Shown here: positions 17,473-25,751 of the stretch, piece after piece | Layout of the letters: each line of letters begins with the position of its first letter | Position numbering within the stretch: the first letter of the stretch is position 1 | From: Polaromonas sp. | GTDB lineage: Bacteria > Pseudomonadota > Gammaproteobacteria > Burkholderiales > Burkholderiaceae_C | Direction of reading: 5' to 3' | NCBI GenBank assembly: GCA_021153985.1 | Contig: JAJKJM010000176.1 | Span: 1 to 63,937 of the forward strand | Length of the DNA: 63,937 nt | The notes under the pieces: model-generated | Told to the model about the DNA's origin: nothing | Seen by the model: only the letters and a program-made list of their open reading frames with translations | Database searches by the model: none | Translations under genes and position numbers: made by a program

Positions 17473-20103
17473 ATGCGCGCCCTGCTCTCAAGCTTTTCCT
17501 GGCGGGAGCTGCAGCACCACCCCTGGCGTAATGCCGCCGCCGTCGTGGCCGTGATGCTGGGTGTGGCGCTGGCGTTTTCGGTGCAGCTTATTAACGCTTC
17601 CGCCCTCAGCGAATTCTCACAGGCCGTGCGCGCCGTCAACGGCCAGCCCGACCTGGAACTGCGTGCTGTGCAGGGCGGCTTTGACGAGAACCTGTACCAG
17701 CGCGTGGCCGGCCACCCGCAGGTCGCCCTGGCCAGCCCGGTGCTGGAGGTCAGCACCTATGCCCTGGACGGCAAAGGGCAGCGGCTGCCCCTGCGCATCA
17801 TCGGGGTGGATGTGCTGGCGGTGGCGCCTATCGCGCCGGCACTGATGCCGGTGCCGTCATTGCAGGGTGTGCAAACGGAGCGCTTCGCACTCTTTGCGCC
17901 GGGCATGGTGTTTTTGAATCCTGCCGCGCGCCAGCTCTTCAGCGGCGACAGCTTGCGCCTGCAAAGCGGCCTTGAACTGCGCCCCGCGAAGGTGGCGGGC
18001 AGCGTGGGCGCCGGCGGCGGGCCGCTGGCGGTAATGGACATTGGCGCCGCGCAAGACCTTTTTGGCAAAGGCGGGCAGCTCTCACGCATCGATGTGCGGC
18101 TCAAGGCCGGCGCTGACCCGCAAGCCTTCATTGCTTCGCTGCAGCTTGCGCCCGGCATCACCGCCACCGCCCCTGGCGATGCGGCCGAGCGTGTGAGCAA
18201 CCTCTCGCGCGCCTACCGGGTCAACCTGACGGTGCTGGCGCTGGTGGCGCTTTTTACCGGCGCGTTTCTGGTGTTCTCGGTGCTCTCGCTCAGCGTGGCC
18301 AAACGCGCGCAGCAGTTCGCGTTACTCGGCGTGCTGGGCTTGACGGGGCGCGAACGCCTGCAACTGGTATTGGCTGAATCCCTGCTGCTGGGCCTGGCGG
18401 GCAGCGCGTTGGGCATCGCACTGGGCACAGCCCTGGCCGCGCTGGCGCTGCGCCTGCTGGGCGGCGACCTGGGCGGCGGCTACTTCACGGGCGTTGCGCC
18501 CGGCCTGCAATGGAGCGGCTGGGCCGCGCTGACTTACGGCGCGCTGGGTGTTCTGGCCGCGGGTGTGGGCGGCTGGTGGCCGGCGCGGGCCGCGCAGAAA
18601 TTGCCGCCGGCGCAAACCCTCAAAGGCCTGGGTGTGGTTGCCAGGACAGGCAGGGCGCACTGGCTCAGCATCGGCCTGGTGGTTGCCGGCGCGCTGCTGG
18701 CGCTGGCCCCGCCGGTGTTTGGCGTTCCGCTGGCGGCCTATGTGTCGGTCGGCCTGCTGCTGGTGGGTGGCATCACGGCCTTGCCCTGGTTGATTGCCTT
18801 GCTGTATGACCGGCTCAGCCCCTGGGTGGCGCACCACCTGCTGCCCTTGCTGGCGGTGGAGCGCGCGCGCCGGGTGCGCGAAAGCGCGGCGGTGGCCGTG
18901 AGCGGCGTGGTGGCCTCACTCAGCCTGGCGGTGGCGCTCACCGTGATGGTCGCCAGCTTTCGCGAGTCCGTCACGCGCTGGCTGGACGTGGTGGTGCCGG
19001 CCGACCTGTATGTGCGCACGGCCCTGGGCACCTCGGCCAGCGACACGGCGTATTTCTCACCGGAATTTGTTGAAGCGCTGGGCGGCTTGCCTGGCGTGGC
19101 ACGGGTGGGCGCGTTGCGCACCACCCCGCTGCTGCTCGACGCGGCCCTGCCCGCCGTCACGCTGATCGCGCGCCCGCTGGACGCGCCGGCCACCTCGCTG
19201 CCCCTGGTCGGCCAGGCGCTGGCGGTGCCGCCCGGGCACATCGGCATCTATGTGAGCGAGCCGATGGTGGATCTTTATGGCCTGCGGCCGGGCCAGGCCT
19301 TCCCCTTGCTGTCGCAGGCATTTTCACAATCATTTAGGCTTCCAGCCCAGACTGAGCATGGGCGAGCAGCTCCTGATTTGATAGCAAATCCTTCCACCGC
19401 CCAGCTAACCCAGCCACCCCCATCACCCCAGCCGCCGCAGTTTTACGTGGCCGGCGTCTGGCGAGATTACGCGCGCCAGTTCGGCGCCATCGCCATGGCC
19501 CGCGGCGACTTTGAACGCCTGACCGGCGACCGCCGGGCCAACGAGCTGGCCCTGTGGCTGCGCACCGGCACCGATGACGACCAGATGCAGCAGGCCGTGC
19601 GCGCGCTGGCAGAGCGCCAGTCCGGCGCGGGCGCGCTGCTGGAGATGGCCTCGGTCAGCCAGCTGCGCGCCACATCGCTCAAAATCTTTGACCGCAGCTT
19701 TGCCGTGACTTACTGGCTGCAGGCGGTGGCGATCGCCATCGGCCTCTTCGGCGTGGCCGCCAGCTTCAGCGCGCAGGTACTGGCGCGCCGCAAGGAGTTC
19801 GGCCTGCTGGCACACCTGGGGCTGACGCGGCGGCAAATCCTGGCGGTGGTGGCGGGCGAAGGCGCGGCGTGGACGCTGATCGGTGCGCTCGCGGGCCTGG
19901 GCCTCGGGCTGGCAGTGTCTGGCGTGCTGGTGTATGTGGTGAACCCGCAGAGCTTTCACTGGACCATGGACCTGATGGTGCCCTGGCAGCGCCTGGGCCT
20001 GCTGTGCGCGGCCGTGGTGCTGGCCGGCACCGTGACAGCCTGGCTGGCGGGCCGCGCGGCAGCGGGCAAAGACGCCGTGCTGGCGGTCAAGGAAGACTGG
20101 TAA
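17473..20103 (+). CDS. FtsX-like ABC transporter permease (YbbP/AttFG type)
   Basis: The 876-residue inner-membrane protein has two FtsX/MacB-type permease domains. There is an N-terminal helix with FSWRELQHHPWRNAAAVVAVMLGVAL, a large periplasmic domain, a helix bundle around 255-430, a second periplasmic domain (about 500-740) and three C-terminal helices ending in a basic tail. Such proteins work with LolD-type ATPases such as the one at 13014 and move lipids, lipoproteins or peptides in the envelope. I start at the ATG at 17473; the longer frame overlaps the TPR gene. Residues 620-638 come from an in-frame 56-nt element in the second periplasmic domain, followed by a Pro-rich linker (PPPSPQPPQ). 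Confidence 0.87.
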   Translation: MRALLSSFSWRELQHHPWRNAAAVVAVMLGVALAFSVQLINASALSEFSQAVRAVNGQPDLELRAVQGGFDENLYQRVAGHPQVALASPVLEVSTYALDGKGQRLPLRIIGVDVLAVAPIAPALMPVPSLQGVQTERFALFAPGMVFLNPAARQLFSGDSLRLQSGLELRPAKVAGSVGAGGGPLAVMDIGAAQDLFGKGGQLSRIDVRLKAGADPQAFIASLQLAPGITATAPGDAAERVSNLSRAYRVNLTVLALVALFTGAFLVFSVLSLSVAKRAQQFALLGVLGLTGRERLQLVLAESLLLGLAGSALGIALGTALAALALRLLGGDLGGGYFTGVAPGLQWSGWAALTYGALGVLAAGVGGWWPARAAQKLPPAQTLKGLGVVARTGRAHWLSIGLVVAGALLALAPPVFGVPLAAYVSVGLLLVGGITALPWLIALLYDRLSPWVAHHLLPLLAVERARRVRESAAVAVSGVVASLSLAVALTVMVASFRESVTRWLDVVVPADLYVRTALGTSASDTAYFSPEFVEALGGLPGVARVGALRTTPLLLDAALPAVTLIARPLDAPATSLPLVGQALAVPPGHIGIYVSEPMVDLYGLRPGQAFPLLSQAFSQSFRLPAQTEHGRAAPDLIANPSTAQLTQPPPSPQPPQFYVAGVWRDYARQFGAIAMARGDFERLTGDRRANELALWLRTGTDDDQMQQAVRALAERQSGAGALLEMASVSQLRATSLKIFDRSFAVTYWLQAVAIAIGLFGVAASFSAQVLARRKEFGLLAHLGLTRRQILAVVAGEGAAWTLIGALAGLGLGLAVSGVLVYVVNPQSFHWTMDLMVPWQRLGLLCAAVVLAGTVTAWLAGRAAAGKDAVLAVKEDW
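19330..19385 (+). repeat. 56-nt dispersed coding element, copy in the FtsX-like permease (sense)
   Basis: Arm TCATTTAGGC/TTCCAGCCCAG, spacer ACTGAGCATGGGCGAGCA, hairpin GCTCC-N7-ATAGC. Codon-aligned; it encodes SFRLPAQ...APDLIA in the same phase as the mutL, nodT and ABC exporter copies. Confidence 0.83.
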
Positions 20104-20237
20104 GGCAAGCGCCGATGCGCGGTGGCTGAGCCCCCGCACCCGTGCCGTCCTACAGGGGCCAAGGCCTGATTCCCACGCCTCGCGGCAGGCCTGCGCAGCA
20201 CACTGGGTTCAGCCATTCAATGCACGTGGAGCCCCCT

Positions 20238-20729
20238 ATGAGCACCAGCACATTCCCCAACGTCCCCAATACCGTCATGCCTCGCCCCCAGGGCGCCGGC
20301 AACCAGCCAGGCGCAGGTCACCCCACCGAAGCTGCGCCGCTTGCGCCTGTGCGGCTCGCGCACGGCCTGTTCGCCATCCGCCACGACGACGGCAGCGTGA
20401 CCCTGAAGCCCACGCAGCCGCTCACGCTGCGGGCTGAAGAACTGGAAGAACTGGTGACAGACCTGGCCGGCCTGCGCGCCTCCATGGACCCGCCTTACCC
20501 CCTGGACTGCCCGCCACTGTCCGCGCTGGAGCCTTGCTACAGCCCGCGGCACTGGGTCGCGTGCGATCCCCTGACCGGGAAGATTCTGCTGTTCCTGCGC
20601 CATCACCTGTTTGGCTGGCTGGGCATCGTGCAAACCCCGGAAGCCGCGCTGGAGATGCTGAAATCAGTCGCCGTGGAGATGAAAAACCTCGAGTGGTCGG
20701 AGGACGACCCCAAGCGCGAATTGCACTGA
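20238..20729 (+). CDS. Hypothetical protein, 163 aa
   Basis: No family recognised. After a Pro/Gly-rich N-terminal 40 residues comes a compact domain: VRLAHGLFAIRHDDGSVTLKP, a helix ELEELVTDLAGLRASM, and a C-terminal stretch with HHLFGWLGIV and a Leu-rich helix. It is probably cytosolic or membrane-peripheral. I chose the ATG at 20238, with GTGGAG about ten bases upstream; an ATG at 20220 is possible. Strong third-position GC bias supports coding. It lies just before the membrane protein at 20757, so both may be one unit. Confidence 0.6.
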   Translation: MSTSTFPNVPNTVMPRPQGAGNQPGAGHPTEAAPLAPVRLAHGLFAIRHDDGSVTLKPTQPLTLRAEELEELVTDLAGLRASMDPPYPLDCPPLSALEPCYSPRHWVACDPLTGKILLFLRHHLFGWLGIVQTPEAALEMLKSVAVEMKNLEWSEDDPKRELH

Positions 20730-20756
20730 CGGGTGCCTCGCGCGCACTGCCCCGCC

Positions 20757-21329
20757 ATGCAGGAGCCCGTCCGCTTCATCCTGCTGTACTTCGTGCTGCC
20801 CGCCTGGCTGCTTGCCGGCGTCGCGGACTGGGTCTGCCACCGGCGCAGCGGCATTGAGCACACCAGCGGCGCAAAAGAGTCGCTGCTGCACATGCTGATG
20901 ATCGGCGAGGTGGGCCTGGGCGTGCTGGCGGCGGTCTTTTTGCGGATCAATGCAGCCGTATTGCTGCTGCTCGGCGCCCTGCTGGTGGCGCACGCGCTGA
21001 CCACCCACTGGGACCTTCATTACGCCTCCAGCCGGCGCCATGTCAGCGCGGCCGAGCAAAGCGTGCACGCTTACCTGGAGGCGTTTCCGCTGGCCGCTTA
21101 TGCCCTGCTGGTGGCCGGCCACTGGGGGCAATTTACCGCCCTCTTCGGTGCGCCAGGTACCGCGCCGGACTGGGCCTGGACATTGAAGGCCGACCCTTTG
21201 TCGGGGCGGCAAATTGCGGTAGTGCTGGCAGCCTCTTTTTGCCTGGGTTTTGTGCCCTTTGCCGAAGAGCTGCACCGCAGTTTCAGGGCGCGCGGCAAGC
21301 TCCGGCCACAGCGCCAGCCCGAGCGCTGA
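20757..21329 (+). CDS. Conserved hypothetical membrane protein, 190 aa
   Basis: Integral membrane protein with about five hydrophobic segments: residues 5-25, 48-63, 65-85, 105-123 and a last one near 155-175. A polar loop (HWDLHYASSRRHVSAAEQSVH) carries several His residues, and the tail is basic. No family identified with confidence. The start is taken at the ATG at 20757; a GTG at 20733 in the same frame is an alternative. It follows the hypothetical gene at 20238 closely. Confidence 0.65.
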   Translation: MQEPVRFILLYFVLPAWLLAGVADWVCHRRSGIEHTSGAKESLLHMLMIGEVGLGVLAAVFLRINAAVLLLLGALLVAHALTTHWDLHYASSRRHVSAAEQSVHAYLEAFPLAAYALLVAGHWGQFTALFGAPGTAPDWAWTLKADPLSGRQIAVVLAASFCLGFVPFAEELHRSFRARGKLRPQRQPER

Positions 21330-21492
21330 GCGGCTTTGAACTAATGGCTTATTTAGTTTTTGTTAATGGTGCAGCGACAGGCACAAGGCGTTTTCGTTTG
21401 CTTACTCACCGTCACGGTTTTGACCCGCAATTGTCATCACAGGAGCGCGCGGCGCTTTTACCATGGAGGCCTCACTCAAAGAGGTCTTCACC

Positions 21493-21720
21493 ATGGCATC
21501 TGTCAAAGCACCGCCACATGACTACCGCATTGAAAACGTCGACCCCGTGCACGGCAGCCTGTTGCATGCCAACTCACAGCACCTGTACGCCGACTATTCC
21601 CTCGCAGTAGCCGTCGCCGTCAAGAGCGTCGCCGACCCCACGCGCCAGGAAGTGCGGGTCGTGCACATACCCAGCGGCGAAGTTGTCTTTCGCACGTCCG
21701 GCGCGGGCCAGTCGTTTTGA
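21493..21720 (+). CDS. Small hypothetical protein, 75 aa
   Basis: A small soluble protein with the segments DYRIENVDPVHGSLLHANSQ and VRVVHIPSGEVVFRTSGAGQSF, which look like two beta-rich units. No family recognised. The ATG at 21493 is preceded by AAGAGG at a good distance; an upstream in-frame ATG at 21463 is less likely. It is convergent with the LysR gene, with only eight bases between the stop codons. Confidence 0.55.
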   Translation: MASVKAPPHDYRIENVDPVHGSLLHANSQHLYADYSLAVAVAVKSVADPTRQEVRVVHIPSGEVVFRTSGAGQSF

Positions 21721-21728
21721 ATGTATCG

Positions 21729-22655
21729 TCAAGCCAGCGTGATGCTGGCCGCAAAGTGGTCGTACACCGCAGAGATTCTTCGCAGGTGGCGCGATTCGGC
21801 GTGCGCCAGCAGCCACAGGTCTGACTCGCAATCCGCCAGCGTGCCGCCCAGCGGCACCAGCGCAGGCTCGCTCCCGAGCATGAAGACGGGCACGATGCCC
21901 ACCCCCAGCCCCGCCTTGATCGCATCCATCACCGCCACAATGCCGTCCGCATGATGGCGCGGCGTGAGCTTGGGAAACTGCTTGCGCCGCCACAGCACTG
22001 ACGGGTGCTCGGGCAGCGATTCGTCGGGTGCTATCCAGTCGAGGGCGCCCAGGCTTTCCATCTTTGTTGCAGCTTTTTTTGACGCCATGGCCTTGGCTTG
22101 CGCCTTTGAGCCGCACAGCACAAAACGCACCGTGCCGAGTTTTCGGCCGACCAGGTGATCGGGTGGCTTGCGGGTGGCGCGCAGGGCGAGGTCGGCGTCG
22201 CGCCGGCTGAGGCTGACCAGTTCATTGCCCGTTCGCATATCCAGTTGCAGCAAGGGGTGCTGCGCCAGCAAAGGCTTGAGCGAAGGCAGCACCAGCCCGC
22301 GCAGCACGGCGTCGGTTGTGGTGAGCCGCACCCGGCCCGACACGCCCTCATGCGGCCGCTGGGCGCTGGCCCGCGCCGCTTCCAGCTCGGCCTCGATGCG
22401 CTCGGCATGTTGCACCAGGGCCAGCATCGGCTCGGTCGGCAGGTAGCCCAGGCGGGAGCGTTCAAACAGGCGCTGGCCCAGGCTTTTTTCAATGCGCTGC
22501 ACGGATCGGAAGACGGTGGAGGCATCGGCCTCCAGCCGCCGCGCGGCCTCGGCCAGCGTGGCGCCGCGCACCAGTGCCAGCAAGGTTTGCAGGTCGTCAG
22601 CGGTCAAAGCGTACGGTGCCTTGGCGTATTGCGTTTTTGCAATGAATGTTTTCAT
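21729..22655 (-). CDS. LysR family transcriptional regulator (divergent to doxX-gst)
   Basis: The 308-residue LysR-type regulator has an N-terminal winged helix (LQTLLALVRGATLAEAARRLEADASTVFRSVQRIEKSLGQRLFERS) and a C-terminal inducer-binding domain. The first 18 residues precede the usual LysR start, so the protein begins a little earlier than most. The in-frame codon at 22664 is TTG, so I took the ATG at 22655. It is divergent from the DoxX gene and probably controls the DoxX/GST/SnoaL-like genes. The 90-base gap contains ATTG-N8-CAAT (22670-22685), a possible operator. The inducer is unknown. Confidence 0.85.
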   Translation of the reverse strand: MKTFIAKTQYAKAPYALTADDLQTLLALVRGATLAEAARRLEADASTVFRSVQRIEKSLGQRLFERSRLGYLPTEPMLALVQHAERIEAELEAARASAQRPHEGVSGRVRLTTTDAVLRGLVLPSLKPLLAQHPLLQLDMRTGNELVSLSRRDADLALRATRKPPDHLVGRKLGTVRFVLCGSKAQAKAMASKKAATKMESLGALDWIAPDESLPEHPSVLWRRKQFPKLTPRHHADGIVAVMDAIKAGLGVGIVPVFMLGSEPALVPLGGTLADCESDLWLLAHAESRHLRRISAVYDHFAASITLA

Positions 22656-22745
22656 GAATGCCAATTTACATTGTTTTTTTGCAATCGTACAGTGGCGGCC
22701 TTCCTTCCGCTCTTTTTACCTGTTCACTTTATTGCGAGGCTTTTC

Positions 22746-23180
22746 ATGAACACTTCGACATCTCCTTCTTTTGACGCCGCGATCACGCAAAACTGGGGCG
22801 CCACCCTGCTGCGCATCAGCCTGGGCCTCATGTGGGTCACCCACGCGCTGCTCAAGATCGTGGTCTACACGCTGCCCGGCACCGCCCAGTTCTTCAGCTC
22901 CGTGGGCCTGCCCGGTTTTGTGGTCTACCCCGTGGTGGCGATGGAGTTGGCGGGCGGTATTGCGCTGCTTCTCGGCTTGTATGGCCGCCAGGTGTCGCTG
23001 CTGCTGGCGCCCATTCTTCTGGTCGCAGCCTGGGTCCACCTGCCCAATGGCTGGGTGTTTACCAACCCGAAAGGCGGCTGGGAATACCCGGTGTTCCTGC
23101 TGGCGGCCACGCTGGCGCATTGGTTGCTGGGCGACGGCAAATGGGCGCTGCGCCGCAGCCGCGTGCTGGTTCCGGCTTGA
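22746..23180 (+). CDS. DoxX family membrane protein
   Basis: The 144-residue inner-membrane protein of the DoxX/DoxD-like family with four helices: GATLLRISLGLMWVTHALLK, the AMELAGGIALLLGLYGR segment, LLLAPILLVAAWVH and a C-terminal helix. Family members are linked to thiosulfate/quinone or redox chemistry, but the role of this one is unknown. It is followed 23 bases later by a glutathione S-transferase gene and divergent from a LysR regulator, which suggests a stress- or xenobiotic-induced pair. Confidence 0.85.
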   Translation: MNTSTSPSFDAAITQNWGATLLRISLGLMWVTHALLKIVVYTLPGTAQFFSSVGLPGFVVYPVVAMELAGGIALLLGLYGRQVSLLLAPILLVAAWVHLPNGWVFTNPKGGWEYPVFLLAATLAHWLLGDGKWALRRSRVLVPA

Positions 23181-23203
23181 TGGACACAAAAGGAGAAACC
23201 ATC

Positions 23204-23896
23204 ATGCAACTGACCCTGATCAGCCACACCCTTTGCCCCTATGTGCAGCGCGCCGCCATCGTGCTGGCCGAGAAAGAAGTCGCGTTTGAGCGGCGCTATG
23301 TCGACCTGGCCCACAAGCCCGACTGGTTCAAGGCCGTATCGCCCTTGGGCAAGACGCCGGTGTTGATGGTGAATGACGACGCCATTTTTGAATCCGCCGT
23401 GATCTGCGAATACCTGGACGACACACTGCTGCCGCGCCTGCACCCGGCGGATGCCCTGAAGCGCGCGCAGCACCGTGCGTGGATGGAGTTCGGCTCGGGT
23501 GTGCTGAACACCATCACGGCCTTTTATAACGCACCCGATGCGGCGGCGCTCACCCGTCAGCGCGAAAACTTGCAGCAGCGCTTTGCCCAGCTCGAAGCTG
23601 TGCTGCCTGGGCAAGGACCCTATTTCGCCGGCGGATCTTTCAGTCTGGTTGATGCCGTGTTCGGCCCGATGTTCCGTTATTTCGATGTACTTGAGAAGGC
23701 CGGTGAAACCGGGTTCTTTGACGGTCTGCCAAAAGTCCGGGCCTGGCGCACCGCCCTCGCCGCGCGCCCGTCAGTGCAGCAGGCTGTGGGTAGCAGCTAT
23801 GCCGCAGAACTGCAGCGCTTCTTCCTGGCCCGCGGCTCTGAACTCTCGCGCCGAATAGCAGCATCGCAGTGCAGGAAAGTGATCCCAATGCTATAA
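23204..23896 (+). CDS. Glutathione S-transferase family protein
   Basis: The 230-residue cytosolic protein has an N-terminal thioredoxin-fold domain (LTLISHTLCPYVQRAAIVLAEK; the CPY motif resembles omega/beta-class GSTs with a catalytic Cys) and the glutathione-binding cis-Pro and Ser blocks LGKTPVLMV and ESAVICEYLD. An all-helical C-terminal domain follows. The start at 23204 has AGGAG about ten bases upstream. Family members conjugate or reduce electrophiles with glutathione. The last 15 or so residues look non-conserved, and the stop codon falls in a segment that resembles a degenerate form of the dispersed element. Confidence 0.88.
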   Translation: MQLTLISHTLCPYVQRAAIVLAEKEVAFERRYVDLAHKPDWFKAVSPLGKTPVLMVNDDAIFESAVICEYLDDTLLPRLHPADALKRAQHRAWMEFGSGVLNTITAFYNAPDAAALTRQRENLQQRFAQLEAVLPGQGPYFAGGSFSLVDAVFGPMFRYFDVLEKAGETGFFDGLPKVRAWRTALAARPSVQQAVGSSYAAELQRFFLARGSELSRRIAASQCRKVIPML

Positions 23897-23941
23897 AACC
23901 GGATAGCTGCTCCCGGCCTCAGCTGACACTTGGGGAATCAC

Positions 23942-24376
23942 ATGATCCAAATGAAACAACCCGAAGACGCGCCCCGCGCATTTCAAACCGCCTGGAACAA
24001 GCACGACATGGAGTCGCTCGGTACCCTGTTCCATCAGGATGCGACATTCGTGAACCGGTTCGGCCACTACGTGCGCGGCGTCGACGAGATCGTCCAGCTG
24101 CATGCACCCATCCACGCAACCATCTACAGCGATTCCACGCTGGAGAACGAACTGATCGACCTGGTCACGATCAGCGCCGACGCGGTTGTCCTGCACTTCT
24201 GGAGCCGCCTCACGGCCGGCGCGGCTCACCCGGCAGGCCCGCATGCAGTCGATACGCTGATCCTTGCCGTGCTGACGCGGCAAGCTGGCGAGTGGCGAAT
24301 CAAGGCGCTCGAGAACGTCACCCTGACCAATCCCCGCACAGGAGAAGCCGTGCTGAGAGACGGCCCGGCATCCTGA
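23942..24376 (+). CDS. SgcJ/EcaC-like (SnoaL-fold) protein
   Basis: The 144-residue protein of the SnoaL/DUF4440-like superfamily. The N-terminal pattern AFQTAWNKHDMESLGTLFHQDATFVNRFGHYVRGVDEI is typical of SgcJ/EcaC proteins, a small alpha+beta cone fold that binds small hydrophobic ligands. WRIKALENVTLTNP closes the fold. No catalytic residues can be assigned. It sits downstream of the GST gene and is convergent with the next LysR gene; a GC hairpin separates them. The ATG at 23942 is chosen; an upstream TTG frame is less likely. Confidence 0.75.
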   Translation: MIQMKQPEDAPRAFQTAWNKHDMESLGTLFHQDATFVNRFGHYVRGVDEIVQLHAPIHATIYSDSTLENELIDLVTISADAVVLHFWSRLTAGAAHPAGPHAVDTLILAVLTRQAGEWRIKALENVTLTNPRTGEAVLRDGPAS

Positions 24377-24393
24377 TGGTGATCCGGATTCTT

Positions 24394-24414
24394 CCCTCTC
24401 CCAGGGGGAGAGGG
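24394..24414. terminator. GC-rich hairpin between convergent genes
   Basis: CCCTCTCCC paired with GGGAGAGGG around a 3-nt loop, a 9-bp perfect stem with no U run on either side. It lies between the ends of the SnoaL-like gene and the convergent LysR gene, so it could act as a bidirectional transcription stop or an mRNA 3' end protector. Confidence 0.45.
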
Positions 24415-24446
24415 GACAAGACAGAAAACAGCAATTTCACCCCTGT

Positions 24447-25340
24447 TCAAGCCTGGCGAAATGTCGCCAGCGTCTTGAGCAGGTTGCGAGTGGCGCCGTC
24501 CAACGCGTCAAGGGGACGGTGCACCATGGCGGTGTGACGTGTCAGCGCAGGCTTGAGCGGCACCAATTGCACGTCATGCCGCACATTGGACTCTTCCAGT
24601 GACTGCTCCCTCGGCAACACCGCCGCACCGTAACCCGCAGCCACCAGGCTCTTGATGGCCTCTGAGTAATTGAGCTCGATGCGCGCGCGCGGCGTGAAAC
24701 CCGCATCGGCAAACCAGGCCATGGTCATGCGGTACATGTGGGTCGGGGTTTCGTTGAAGATCAGCGGCTTGGAAGCCAGCCACGCGGGGGTGGCGTGTTT
24801 GGGCGCTTTCCAGCGCTTGGGCACAAAGGCCATCATCGGGTCGCTGCGCCAGTGCGTGATCACCATGCCGCGCTGCGCGGGTGGCGGTGTGGCGACCAGG
24901 CCGACGTCCAGCGTGCCGTCGAGCAACCGCTGCATCGTGTCGGCGGAGCCCAGGATGCTGACTTCGACATCGATGTCAGGGTGAATCTCTTCCATCGCCT
25001 TGAGCACCTGCGGCAAAAAGTACACCAGCACCCCGGTGGTGGTGCCCAGGCGCACGCGGCCGGTGCGGCCCTCGACGTGGCGCTTCACGGCATCTACCGC
25101 GTCGTCGGCGTCGCGCAGCAGGCGGCGGGCTCGCTCGACCAGCATGGCGCCTGCCGGTGTGGGCTCTACGCGCCGGCCGCCGCGCACGACCAGCGGCGTG
25201 CCCAGGCGGCTTTCAAGTTCACTCACATGCAGGCTGACGGTAGGCTGCGCCAGGTGCAGGCCCTGCGCCGCGGCAGAGAAGGTGCCCAGGTCGGTGATGG
25301 CCACCAGCGTTCTTAATTGGTCCAGGTTCAGTTCGCGCAT
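24447..25340 (-). CDS. LysR family transcriptional regulator
   Basis: The 297-residue LysR regulator has a clear N-terminal helix-turn-helix (LDQLRTLVAITDLGTFSAAAQGLHLAQPTVSLHVSELESRLG) and an effector domain starting GRVRLGTTTGVLVYFLP. The start is the ATG at 25340 (MRELNLDQL); the longer frame has no matching family sequence. It is divergent from the DUF1127 gene. The 15-bp perfect palindrome 13 bases upstream of its start is a good candidate autoregulatory site. The target could be the DUF1127/cysteine-synthase-like genes, but that is inference. Confidence 0.88.
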   Translation of the reverse strand: MRELNLDQLRTLVAITDLGTFSAAAQGLHLAQPTVSLHVSELESRLGTPLVVRGGRRVEPTPAGAMLVERARRLLRDADDAVDAVKRHVEGRTGRVRLGTTTGVLVYFLPQVLKAMEEIHPDIDVEVSILGSADTMQRLLDGTLDVGLVATPPPAQRGMVITHWRSDPMMAFVPKRWKAPKHATPAWLASKPLIFNETPTHMYRMTMAWFADAGFTPRARIELNYSEAIKSLVAAGYGAAVLPREQSLEESNVRHDVQLVPLKPALTRHTAMVHRPLDALDGATRNLLKTLATFRQA

Positions 25341-25352
25341 AAAGATCTCGGC

Positions 25353-25367
25353 ATCAGGAATCCTGAT
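25353..25367. promoter_or_regulatory. Perfect palindrome, candidate LysR operator
   Basis: ATCAGGA-A-TCCTGAT, 7-bp arms around one base, containing the T-N11-A core of LysR sites (TCAGGAATCCTGA). It lies between the LysR gene at 25340 and the divergent DUF1127 gene. A related half site, AATCAGAAAT, follows at about 25374. Confidence 0.6.
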
Positions 25368-25444
25368 AACTTCAATCAGAAATCTCAACTTCCACAATAG
25401 CACGATTTTCAGCACCATAGGCCACTTCCCACCAGGAGTACGAG

Positions 25445-25672
25445 ATGCTGACGAAGACGATGAGGATTTTTCCGGTAGCCCTGCCCGGTTTTCCGGCCAG
25501 GGAGCTGGGCCAGTGGCTGCTGGCCGCCTTGCGTAAAAGCGCGCAGAGGCAACGCGACCTGAACGAGTTGCGGCTGATGAGTGACCACCAGCTCAATGAC
25601 CTCGGCATAGGCCGCGGTGAAATTCCCGGCCTGATGCATGCGCCTGTGCGCCCTCGCCGGGAACGGTACTGA
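25445..25672 (+). CDS. DUF1127 (YjiS-like) small protein
   Basis: The 75-residue protein has the YjiS/DUF1127 signature in its second half: [24 protein letters not shown], an Arg-rich amphipathic helix with LxxMSDxxLxDIGxxR spacing. These proteins are small, often stress- or growth-phase-regulated, and have been linked to RNA or phosphate metabolism. The function here is unknown. A good AGGAG lies before the ATG at 25445. It is divergent from the LysR regulator and upstream of the cysteine-synthase-like gene. Confidence 0.8.
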   Translation: MLTKTMRIFPVALPGFPARELGQWLLAALRKSAQRQRDLNELRLMSDHQLNDLGIGRGEIPGLMHAPVRPRRERY

Positions 25673-25751
25673 AACGGCTGCGCCGGGCAGCCAGGCCAGG
25701 CAGCCGGCAAAGGCGTTTTGCATCGAGAGGTCTTGCTGCGAGAATCGGGCG

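Noticed and set aside
23888-23906. Eighth copy of the 56-nt element at the end of the GST gene
   Set aside because: GCTAT-N8-ATAGC followed by TGCTCCCGGCCTC is similar, but the hairpin is one base longer and the arm is not in the expected place; at most a degenerate copy, which would supply the GST stop codon.
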